From positions 1 through 9,809 of the forward strand of contig JASLCF010000139.1 of assembly GCA_030146155.1 (NCBI GenBank): DNA of 9,809 nt, in the 5' to 3' direction. Each line of letters begins with the position of its first letter. Position 1 is the stretch's first letter. This document shows positions 1 to 5,556 of the stretch, piece after piece. The translations under genes were made by a program, and so were the position numbers. The notes beneath the pieces were generated by a model. That model did not search any database, was not told the origin of the DNA, and saw only the letters and a list, made by a program, of their open reading frames with translations. This DNA comes from Savagea sp. Lineage in GTDB: Bacteria > Bacillota > Bacilli > Bacillales_A > Planococcaceae.

Positions 1-2507
1 TCTTATTAGGCATCGTCGGATTAATTAGCGGAGGCGCATTATTTGCTTATTACGCTTCGACCGCCCCCGAATTAGATGAAAAATTATTAAAAGATCCAAT
101 TACGAGTGACATTGTCGATGCAAACGGCGATTTAATCATGAAATTTGGTGCAGAGAAAAGAAATTATGTGCCTTATCAAGACATTCCAGAAGTCATGAAA
201 AATGCAATTTTAGCCACTGAAGATAACCGTTTTGAAAAACATATCGGCATTGATTTTTACCGATTAGGTGGTGCAGTACTTGCAAATATTAAAGGCGGCT
301 TTGGTTCACAAGGTGCTTCTACATTAACACAACAAGTGATTAAAAATACATTTTCTTGGCAAGATAAAACCTTGAAAAGAAAAGCACAAGAAGCTTGGTT
401 AGCTTTAAAATTAGAACGTGAGTATTCAAAAGATGAGATTTTCGAAATGTATTTCAATAAAATTTTAATGGGCGGTAATATTTACGGATTCGGTACGGCT
501 GCTGAATATTACTTCGGAAAACCTTTGAATCAACTTGAACTGCATGAGGCGGCTCTGCTAGCTGGGGTGCCACAATCACCGAATGGTTACAACCCATTCC
601 AAAACCCAGAACGTGCAGAAAAAAGAAGAAACACAGTCCTTCATTTAATGGAGAAACATGGTCGAATTAGCGAGTCAGAAATGAAAACGGCACAAAGCGT
701 ACCTGTTGAAAGCACACTTGCTGCACATGATGAAAGTACACCTCAAGCGAAATACGCAGCTTATGTAGACGCTGTTCTTCATGAATTAAATGACTTAGGT
801 ATGCAAGATGTGTTGGCAGAAGGTGTGACTGTTCATACAGCACTTCAGCCACAAGTACAGCAAGCGATGGAAAAAGCAATTAATAATGAAGCCATTTATG
901 AAGAAAATATGGAAGCAGGCGCTACTGTTATCGATACTCAAACAGGAGCAGTCGTCGCTGTCGGTGGAGGACGTGATTACTCTGGACGTGATTTTAACTA
1001 CGCCATCAAAGCGATTCGACCACCAGGTTCAGTCATCAAACCAATTTTATCTTACGGTCCAGCCATTGAAAATTTCAATTGGTCTACTGGACAAGCAATC
1101 AAAGATGAAAAGTACTTCTATAAAGGAACAAAACAAGAAGTAAGAAACGTTGATGGCGAGCATAAAGGTACATTGACAATGCGTGAAGCCTTGTATCGTT
1201 CAAGAAACGTCACTGCAGTGAAAACCTTTGAAGAAGTCGGTGCCAAAGCGGCAGGCGATTTCGCAGAAGGCCTTGGACTCCATTATGATAACATTTACCC
1301 TTCTAGTGCTTTAGGTGGTGGAGATACAAACTTCTCAACCGTACAAGTAGCAGGCGCTTATGCTGCGTTTGGTAATGGCGGAATGTATACCAAACCTCAT
1401 ACGGTTAAAAAAATCGTTTTCCAAGACGGGTCTGAACGCAATATGACGCCAAAAGGCAACTTTGTAATCAAAGACTCTACTGCATATATGATCACAGATA
1501 TGTTACGTGACGTCTTATCAAAATCAGGAGGAACAGGTTCGAATGCCTATATCCCTGGTAGCGACTTTGCAGGGAAAACAGGAACTACAAACTATCCTGA
1601 AGACATCATAAAAAAACATAATTTCAAATCAAATTACGTGCCAGATACATGGTTTGCAGGTTACTCGTCACAATATACATTCGCCGCATGGGGAGGCTTT
1701 AAAAATTATACAGACCCTATTAAATATCCTAAAGTGGGTCGATTAGTTCCTCAAAAAATATTTAAAGCAATTATGAGTGAAGTCGGTAGAAATCCTGCAC
1801 CAATGAAACGCCCTTCATCCGTTGAAGAAGCGACAATCGTTTACGGTTCTGACCCTATTATTTTAGCCGCTTCCTCTAGTTCTTCAGGCAACCGTACCAC
1901 TGAACTTTTTGTACGGGGTACATTACCTGTTGTCAAAGAAGAAGTAGTCATTAAAGCCGATTTACAAGCACCTACACAGTTGCAATTAAACTTGCCTGAG
2001 AATAGTAATGACTTACAAATCAGTTGGTCCCATCAAGTAGCAAAAGATGATCCTTCTGATGATCCAGTCGAATTTGAAGTCAGTTATTCAATGGACGGTG
2101 GAGCAGCCGTTACCCTTGGAAGAACAGATCAATTACAAGCTGTTTTACCTGGTGTGCAGGCTGGTCATAATTATACGATTCAAGTGACCGCCATTCGAAA
2201 TACAGAGTCTGCTGGTCCTACAACAGCTTCAATTACAATCGAAGCTGAACAAGTACCAGAAATCGTAGAACCGGAAGAACCGGAAGAGCCAGAACAACCG
2301 GTTACCCCACCTACAGAAGAAGAAAAGCCTTCGGATGGAAAAGATAAAGACAAGGATAAAGACAAAGACAAGGATAAAGATAAAGATAAAGATAAAGATA
2401 AAGACAAGGATAAGGAAAAACCAGCTCAGCCTGAAAAACCATCAAAACCTGAAATACCAGTGACTCCTCCAAAAGATGAGGAAGAAGACAATTCAGACGC
2501 AGCCTAA
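1..2507 (+). CDS. ponA: Class A penicillin-binding protein (PBP1/PonA type), bifunctional transglycosylase-transpeptidase, 5' end outside window
   Basis: Membrane-anchored enzyme that polymerises lipid II into glycan strands and cross-links the stem peptides outside the cell. The frame is open from base 3 to a TAA at 2505-2507. An ATG at 138 is internal: the 45 codons before it encode a transmembrane stretch (LLGIVGLISGGALFAYYA) and the family's linker, so the true start lies upstream of the window. The GT51 transglycosylase domain shows ATEDNRF (catalytic Glu codon 219-221), GASTLTQQ and the RKAQEA...LE segment. The transpeptidase domain shows SVIK (Ser codon 1029-1031), SRN (1200-1208) and KTGT (from 1575). 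A fibronectin type III-like module follows (about 1965-2250), then a Pro/Glu-rich region and a KD-repeat tail. B. subtilis PBP1 also has an FnIII module and a disordered tail. recU is expected just upstream, unseen. Family certain; the symbol rests on synteny and architecture. Confidence 0.95.
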   Translation, partial: LLGIVGLISGGALFAYYASTAPELDEKLLKDPITSDIVDANGDLIMKFGAEKRNYVPYQDIPEVMKNAILATEDNRFEKHIGIDFYRLGGAVLANIKGGFGSQGASTLTQQVIKNTFSWQDKTLKRKAQEAWLALKLEREYSKDEIFEMYFNKILMGGNIYGFGTAAEYYFGKPLNQLELHEAALLAGVPQSPNGYNPFQNPERAEKRRNTVLHLMEKHGRISESEMKTAQSVPVESTLAAHDESTPQAKYAAYVDAVLHELNDLGMQDVLAEGVTVHTALQPQVQQAMEKAINNEAIYEENMEAGATVIDTQTGAVVAVGGGRDYSGRDFNYAIKAIRPPGSVIKPILSYGPAIENFNWSTGQAIKDEKYFYKGTKQEVRNVDGEHKGTLTMREALYRSRNVTAVKTFEEVGAKAAGDFAEGLGLHYDNIYPSSALGGGDTNFSTVQVAGAYAAFGNGGMYTKPHTVKKIVFQDGSERNMTPKGNFVIKDSTAYMITDMLRDVLSKSGGTGSNAYIPGSDFAGKTGTTNYPEDIIKKHNFKSNYVPDTWFAGYSSQYTFAAWGGFKNYTDPIKYPKVGRLVPQKIFKAIMSEVGRNPAPMKRPSSVEEATIVYGSDPIILAASSSSSGNRTTELFVRGTLPVVKEEVVIKADLQAPTQLQLNLPENSNDLQISWSHQVAKDDPSDDPVEFEVSYSMDGGAAVTLGRTDQLQAVLPGVQAGHNYTIQVTAIRNTESAGPTTASITIEAEQVPEIVEPEEPEEPEQPVTPPTEEEKPSDGKDKDKDKDKDKDKDKDKDKDKDKDKEKPAQPEKPSKPEIPVTPPKDEEEDNSDAA
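2340..2414 (+). repeat. In-frame hexanucleotide tandem repeat coding (Lys-Asp)12-Lys in the PBP tail
   Basis: Twelve consecutive Asp-Lys codon pairs follow an initial Lys codon, with a Glu-Lys pair continuing at 2415-2420. Units alternate between GATAAA, GACAAG, GACAAA and GATAAG, with five pure GATAAA copies in a row near the middle. The unit is six bases, so slippage would change tail length without breaking the frame. The encoded segment is near neutral overall but highly charged and must be disordered. It is flanked by Pro/Glu-rich sequence (PEEPEEPEQP before, PEKPSKPEIP after). Confidence 0.95.
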
Positions 2508-2533
2508 TGAAAAAAGGTGCTCCGGCAATTCAT

Positions 2534-2556
2534 ATGGGTTAAGAATGTTAATCCAT
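2534..2556 (+). other. Small hairpin in the ponA 3' untranslated region
   Basis: ATGGGTTAA and TTAATCCAT can form a 9-bp stem with one G-U wobble around a 5-base loop (GAATG). No T-run follows on either strand, so it is not an intrinsic terminator by itself. It sits 27 bases after the ponA stop and 19 bases before the main terminator stem. It may protect the mRNA 3' end or may be chance. Confidence 0.4.
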
Positions 2557-2575
2557 CCTTATGAAGTGGTGTTGA

Positions 2576-2623
2576 GTCTGTTTAGAAAGTGAGAACAATC
2601 GGCTTTCTAAACAGGCTTTTTTT
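2576..2623 (+). terminator. Intrinsic terminator of ponA
   Basis: A 14-bp stem pairs 2576-2589 (GTCTGTTTAGAAAG) with 2603-2616 (CTTTCTAAACAGGC) with one G-U wobble and a 13-base loop, followed directly by seven T residues. It lies 68 bases after the ponA stop on the same strand and should end the ponA transcript. It would also separate ponA from the lipoprotein gene downstream. Confidence 0.9.
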
Positions 2624-2668
2624 ATGAAGTGCTACCTAAATACCATCTCCCCTCTCTATCCAACAGAA

Positions 2669-2693
2669 AGTGATTATCTTTCACCAACGTTAG
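2669..2693. repeat. Copy 1 of a 25-base dispersed repeat
   Basis: This segment matches 3772-3796 without gaps at 20 of 25 positions, and the last 14 bases (TTCACCAACGTTAG) are identical. Unlike copy 2, it lacks the partner arm needed for a long hairpin. The two copies flank the lipoprotein gene, about 1.1 kb apart. No function can be assigned; the pattern suggests an intergenic repeat family. Confidence 0.6.
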
Positions 2694-2854
2694 AAATATA
2701 AAAAATGAAAGAAGTAAAGTATATTCGTCGTTGAATAAGTTCAAGGGAATGCTAATCGGTTTAACAAAAAAAATAGACGTCAAACGTGTTTCCTGAAATA
2801 ATCAAAGGATAAAGATAGAGGCCGGGATTGTTGAACGAGGATTGGAAAATCAAT

Positions 2855-2863
2855 AAAGGAGGT
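2855..2863 (+). promoter_or_regulatory. Strong ribosome binding site of the lipoprotein gene
   Basis: AAAGGAGGT is a near-perfect Shine-Dalgarno sequence with a 7-base spacer to the ATG at 2871. It fixes the start of the small gene and argues that the gene is translated. No convincing sigma-A promoter was found between 2624 and 2854, although the gene needs its own because a terminator lies upstream. Confidence 0.85.
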
Positions 2864-2870
2864 AAACGAT

Positions 2871-3287
2871 ATGAAAAAAAGCATTTTATTTGTTGTATGT
2901 TTGACTATACTATCCGTTACACTGAGTGCTTGCCAATTAAAAAAGACCCATCAATTGCCCAGTGCAAGCTTAAAGCAGGTTAGTATTTCTAACTCAAAAG
3001 AATTTGGCAGGGTGAATACTGACTTTTTTAAAGGATATGAAGATAAAGAAACGCTGGATAAAATCAAAAAAGCTCTATCTAATGCTGTTAAGGCAGAAGG
3101 TGTTGTAGATATGGCTGAGCCTGAATATGATTTAAAAGTCGTTGATACAGCAGGCAATGAGCAAGGCTACCATCTCTGGGTAGGGGAAAAAGGACAAGTT
3201 AGTACCTTAATGAATGTTGAGGATACGCATACGATTTATACCATTCCCGAAGAATTAACCAGTCAATTCATTGATTGGGTTCAATAA
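2871..3287 (+). CDS. Small putative lipoprotein of unknown function
   Basis: 138 residues. The N-terminus is a lipoprotein signal peptide: KK, a hydrophobic core, and the lipobox LSAC with the acylated Cys at residue 21, so the mature protein of about 118 residues should sit on the outer face of the membrane. The mature part has a Ser/Lys-rich linker, a DKETLDKIKKALSNA helix at about 61-75, and a C-terminal block with YDLKVVD, GYHLWVGEKGQ and DTHTIYTI. This block resembles small Bacillus lipoproteins such as YhfM, a recollection rather than a tested match. It probably folds as a small alpha/beta domain; no catalytic motif is visible. The gene stands alone between ponA and the ypoC operon, with a strong ribosome binding site and its own terminator. 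Real gene: very likely. Function: unknown. Confidence 0.88.
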   Translation: MKKSILFVVCLTILSVTLSACQLKKTHQLPSASLKQVSISNSKEFGRVNTDFFKGYEDKETLDKIKKALSNAVKAEGVVDMAEPEYDLKVVDTAGNEQGYHLWVGEKGQVSTLMNVEDTHTIYTIPEELTSQFIDWVQ

Positions 3288-3297
3288 TTTTTCATTT

Positions 3298-3324
3298 GAG
3301 ACTTCTTTAGTGGAGTCTCTTTTT
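3298..3324 (+). terminator. Intrinsic terminator of the lipoprotein gene
   Basis: GAGACTTC (3298-3305) pairs with GGAGTCTC (3312-3319) as an 8-bp stem including one G-U pair, with a 6-base loop and five T residues after it. It begins 10 bases past the stop codon, which marks the lipoprotein gene as a single-gene transcript. Confidence 0.85.
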
Positions 3325-3423
3325 GCTCTGTTCATTTCACACACTCTCTCTGAAAAATCGATGGTCATAGGTTGGGGTGTTGTATCTTTCACAGCAATCT
3401 ATTTGTATCGTTCTTTGACAAGA

Positions 3424-3500
3424 GGGTGGCTGTAGGACGCGTTGCTAGAGGTATTCCGTGAGCCGCTTCCTTCGCTTCGCTCTGTCCAGGGTCTCACCTG
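3424..3500. repeat. GC-rich intergenic segment, likely degenerate Bacillales intergenic repeat
   Basis: About 61% GC by hand count (47 of 77), against roughly 40% around it. It holds a short inverted pair, GTGAG at 3458-3462 and CTCAC at 3493-3497, flanking a CTTCGCTTCGCT-rich core. Read on the - strand, the pattern (GGTGAGACC, then GAGCGAAGCGAAGGAAGC, then GGCTCACGG) resembles intergenic repeats recalled from Bacillaceae and Planococcaceae genomes. The resemblance is from memory. No convincing coding frame was found in it. Confidence 0.5.
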
Positions 3501-3562
3501 TAACGTTAAAATCCATAAAGAATCGCATCTTGTCCTTCAAGCACCTTCATCTAGTCATCTAT

Positions 3563-3765
3563 TCAATTCATCTCAACAAAATCATACTGACTTTGTTGAG
3601 AGGTGATTTCTGTAGGTTTTAACTTAAAGCGTACGATCATTCGTTTTTGGCATGTCATACATGGAGTTTGTGTAGTGTTTTATAGATTGTATCGTTTTGA
3701 TTGCCAATACGACAAGCCATGCAATGTGTAAGCGTATCGCTTAATTTTCCATTTAAAATAAAACG
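3563..3765 (-). pseudogene. Broken small gene for a two-CxxC (zinc-knuckle-like) protein, frameshifted
   Basis: Two overlapping - strand frames together read like one small protein. The first frame, open from about 3783, encodes GKLSDTLTHCMACRIGNQN and TIYKTLHKLHV before a TGA at 3655-3657. The second frame, bounded by a TGA at 3563-3565, carries CMTCQKRMIVRFKLKPTEI from 3661 onward and ends DFVEMN. One extra T in CATGTATG near 3661 would join them as KLHCMTC, giving the pairs HCMAC and HCMTC about 20 residues apart, a spacing suited to a small zinc-binding fold. No ATG, GTG or TTG precedes the first CxxC in frame. An ATG at 3750-3752 enters this frame only if one A is added to the following A-run. 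The downstream frame alone gives a 31-residue ORF (ATG at 3656-3658) without a ribosome binding site. Family unknown. Probably a decayed last gene of the ypoC operon, or a sequencing error. Confidence 0.45.
3571..3601. repeat. Perfect 10-bp inverted repeat
   Basis: TCTCAACAAA (3571-3580) is the exact reverse complement of 3592-3601, with an 11-base loop. There is no T-run after it in either direction, so it is not a standard terminator. It lies within the 3' end of the broken CxxC gene, so it could be coding sequence that pairs by chance. Confidence 0.5.
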
Positions 3766-3794
3766 AACGTTAGTGAAATTGCTTCACCAACGTT
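3755..3794 (-). terminator. Probable intrinsic terminator of the dinG-ypoC operon
   Basis: On the - strand AACGTTGGTGAA (3783-3794) pairs with TTCACTAACGTT (3766-3777) as a 12-bp stem with one G-U wobble and a 5-base loop. After CG comes the T-rich run TTTTATTTT (3755-3763). It starts about 38 bases after the ypoC stop. On the + strand the wobble becomes an A-C mismatch and no T-run follows, so it acts on the - strand. The T-run is interrupted, so termination may be incomplete. The arm at 3783-3796 is part of the 25-base repeat. Confidence 0.7.
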
Positions 3795-3796
3795 AG
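3772..3796. repeat. Copy 2 of a 25-base dispersed repeat, overlapping the operon terminator
   Basis: It matches 2669-2693 at 20 of 25 gap-free positions, with TTCACCAACGTTAG identical. Here the neighbouring bases supply a complementary arm, giving the hairpin called as the operon terminator. Copy 2 could be the intact form of a small palindromic element and copy 1 a decayed one. Confidence 0.6.
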
Positions 3797-3832
3797 TTAT
3801 GATAATACCGTTCATTGTTTTTGTACTTCTTT

Positions 3833-4186
3833 TTATTTTTTCTGCTGAAGTCTCTTCGCTTGAATGGTCAAGCGTAAGGCTTTCTTCTTCACTTCATCCA
3901 TCATCTCATTCAATTGAATAAATGCATAATGGCTTTTACATTTCTCTTCTACAAAATCGAAGCGCTCTTGTCCATTTAACGGTAAGAGAGCATCAGTTAC
4001 TTCACCTGTAAAGCGATTTTCTTCTTGTCCAAATGAAGGAATAATTTGTTTGAGCTCCTCGAGGTACGCTAAAACGAACTGTGCCCCTTCTTCTTTTTCA
4101 TTCATTTTATAATGCTGTCTAATCGTTTGTTCATCTGCCAACCAGCGATTCACTAGTTCAACAATCGCAGCGTATTGTTCATCCAT
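3833..4186 (-). CDS. ypoC: YpoC-like protein of unknown function
   Basis: 117 residues, soluble, mostly helical by composition, with a basic C-terminus (AKRLQQKK). No signal peptide, membrane segment or catalytic motif can be seen. The name rests mainly on position: in B. subtilis the small gene ypoC lies between nth and ponA in this arrangement, and its product has no established function. The ATG overlaps the end of nth by 8 bases (ATGGATGA), with AAGGATG as ribosome binding site inside the nth coding sequence, so translation is probably coupled to nth. It is the last intact gene of the - strand operon, and the likely terminator follows. It could be an unrelated helical protein at the same locus, since the family call cannot be tested here. 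Confidence 0.75.
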   Translation of the reverse strand: MDEQYAAIVELVNRWLADEQTIRQHYKMNEKEEGAQFVLAYLEELKQIIPSFGQEENRFTGEVTDALLPLNGQERFDFVEEKCKSHYAFIQLNEMMDEVKKKALRLTIQAKRLQQKK

Positions 4187-4829
4187 TTGTTTTCATCCTT
4201 TTTTTTCCTTCACGACAGAGGTCCAGTAAAGGGCAGGCCTCACAATTTGGGTTTCTTGCCTTACAATGATAACGACCAAAAAAGATGACTTGATGGTGGG
4301 TTTGCGTCCATTTTTCTTTCGGTGTCCACCGCATCAATTTTTCTTCAACCGCTAACGGTGAATCTTTCCAACGGTTCATCCCTAATCGCTTAGCAACGCG
4401 TTCCACATGCGTATCTACCGCAAGTGCCGGAATACCAAATGCATTGGATACAACCACATTCGCGGTTTTTCTCCCAACACCTGGAAATTTGGTTAATTCG
4501 TCTCGATCTTCAGGTAAAATACCCCCGTACTCTGTCACTAATAATTCACAAAGCCCTTGTATATTTTTAGCTTTACTTCTAAATAAGCCAATCGAGCGAA
4601 TATCGTCTTCTAGCTCTGAAAGTGGGACAGCTAGATAGTCTTCTGGCCGTTTATATTTTTGAAACAATTCAGCTGTAACTTTGTTGACATGAACATCTGT
4701 TGCTTGCGCTGACAACAATGTCGCAATCACTAACTCAAAAGGATTCGAATGGACAAGTTCAACATGAGCATTTGGAAACATGTCATCAAATACTTCTAAA
4801 CAATGTGTCCATTGTTTTTTTGTTAACAT
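4179..4829 (-). CDS. nth: Endonuclease III (DNA glycosylase/AP lyase)
   Basis: Base excision repair enzyme that removes oxidised pyrimidines and cleaves the strand at abasic sites by beta-elimination. 216 residues, the usual length. The helix-hairpin-helix is LTKFPGVGRKTANVV with the catalytic Lys at residue 121, and the catalytic Asp lies in LAVDTHVERVAKR at residue 139. The 4Fe-4S cluster ligands are Cys 189, 196, 199 and 205 in the canonical C-x6-C-x2-C-x5-C spacing. All key residues are present, so the enzyme should be active. The start has AGGAGG at 4836-4841, which overlaps the dnaD stop codon, with a 6-base spacer. It follows dnaD by 10 bases and overlaps ypoC by 8, as in a co-transcribed and probably co-translated group. 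The dnaD-nth pairing is widespread in Bacillales. Confidence 0.97.
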   Translation of the reverse strand: MLTKKQWTHCLEVFDDMFPNAHVELVHSNPFELVIATLLSAQATDVHVNKVTAELFQKYKRPEDYLAVPLSELEDDIRSIGLFRSKAKNIQGLCELLVTEYGGILPEDRDELTKFPGVGRKTANVVVSNAFGIPALAVDTHVERVAKRLGMNRWKDSPLAVEEKLMRWTPKEKWTQTHHQVIFFGRYHCKARNPNCEACPLLDLCREGKKRMKTNG

Positions 4830-4839
4830 GGGTTGCCTC

Positions 4840-5535
4840 CTAGTCTTCTTCTAACCAATTATAGAGCGGTGCATTAGGGGTTTTCGTGTATTTCCGCTGC
4901 CCCTCCGCAGGTTTAACATATGAAAATGCTTCTCTCCGTACATCATGCATTGATTTTACATTTTTTCGTTTCCACTCGTGTAAAATCCGATCAATGTATT
5001 TAAAACTCATTTTTTGAGCAAGTACTGCTTCTCTTAATGCGGCTTGAATGACTTCAACACTTTGTCCGTCTTCATCCAACCACATGCCTATCATTTCACT
5101 TTCCATTGGGGAAAGAGGACGAGCAAACTCTTGTTCAAACATTTGGTAAAGGACCCCTGTTTCATCCACTTCCCGTTGTTCTACTTGTTCTAAAGCTTGC
5201 TCCTTCCCTACTTGAATGACACGTTCCCAAAGAGGAAGTAAAGAGTATTTTTCATATAATACACCATCACTTTCAGTCGTTTGATGAATCTCAATTAAGC
5301 CTCTTTGCATTAGTTTTTGAATGGTATGACCGATATCTTGTGCAGATATCCCCATTCTTTCTGCCAAGTCATAATGGGTTGGAAAGAAATTTTGTTGCTC
5401 TGCAAACGAATGGATTTGAAGTAAGACAATCGCTTCTTGAGCGGCAATATGTAACTTACTATAATGATGAAAAAAAAGCTGGGAAACCGAAACGTTCCCC
5501 TGCTTTATCCATTGTTTGAGGTCTTCTTGCATCAT
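4840..5535 (-). CDS. dnaD: DNA replication initiation protein DnaD
   Basis: Acts in primosome assembly at oriC and at restarting forks, linking DnaA or PriA to DnaB and helicase loading; this role is known from B. subtilis. 231 residues, the normal length. The N-terminal part (about 1-105) is the winged-helix oligomerisation domain, with LAERMGISAQDIGHTIQKL reading as its helix-turn-helix. The C-terminal helical domain (about 125-205) binds DNA and carries YIDRILHEW at 180-188, the family's YxxxIxxxW signature, followed by a basic tail. Two ATG codons lie in tandem (5535 and 5532). The site AAGAGGTGA upstream serves either, and the first is chosen. It lies 21 bases after asnS and 10 bases before nth. 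Confidence 0.95.
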   Translation of the reverse strand: MMQEDLKQWIKQGNVSVSQLFFHHYSKLHIAAQEAIVLLQIHSFAEQQNFFPTHYDLAERMGISAQDIGHTIQKLMQRGLIEIHQTTESDGVLYEKYSLLPLWERVIQVGKEQALEQVEQREVDETGVLYQMFEQEFARPLSPMESEMIGMWLDEDGQSVEVIQAALREAVLAQKMSFKYIDRILHEWKRKNVKSMHDVRREAFSYVKPAEGQRKYTKTPNAPLYNWLEED

Positions 5536-5556
5536 ATTGATTCACCTCTTGTTTAT

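Noticed and set aside
138..140. ATG at 138 as the start of the PBP
   Set aside because: The frame is open to the left edge and encodes the expected membrane anchor and linker, and there is no ribosome binding site before this ATG.
2180..2407. 75-residue - strand frame with a long Ser-Leu repeat
   Set aside because: It is the antisense reading of the Lys-Asp repeat in the PBP tail; it has no independent support.
2788..2812. Possible sigma-B-like promoter (GTTTCC, 13-base spacer, GGATAA) before the lipoprotein gene
   Set aside because: Only partial agreement with GTTTAA and GGGTAT. It is the best candidate found but too weak to annotate.
3361..3435. 24-residue hydrophobic + strand frame (starts MVIGWGVVSF)
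   Set aside because: No ribosome binding site (GAAAAATCG precedes the ATG), it lies just after a terminator, and it runs into the GC-rich repeat. A chance frame is likelier than a small membrane peptide.
3415..3443. TTGACA at 3415-3420 as a -35 element
   Set aside because: No acceptable -10 hexamer lies at 16-18 bases (the sequence there is GC-rich), and no gene follows on the + strand.
3445..3528. 27-residue basic - strand frame (MRFFMDFNVTG, then RAKRRKR) with a GAAGG upstream
   Set aside because: Most of it is the GC-rich repeat block read as protein; the basic run comes from GCGAAGCGAAGG. Ribosome binding site spacing is short.
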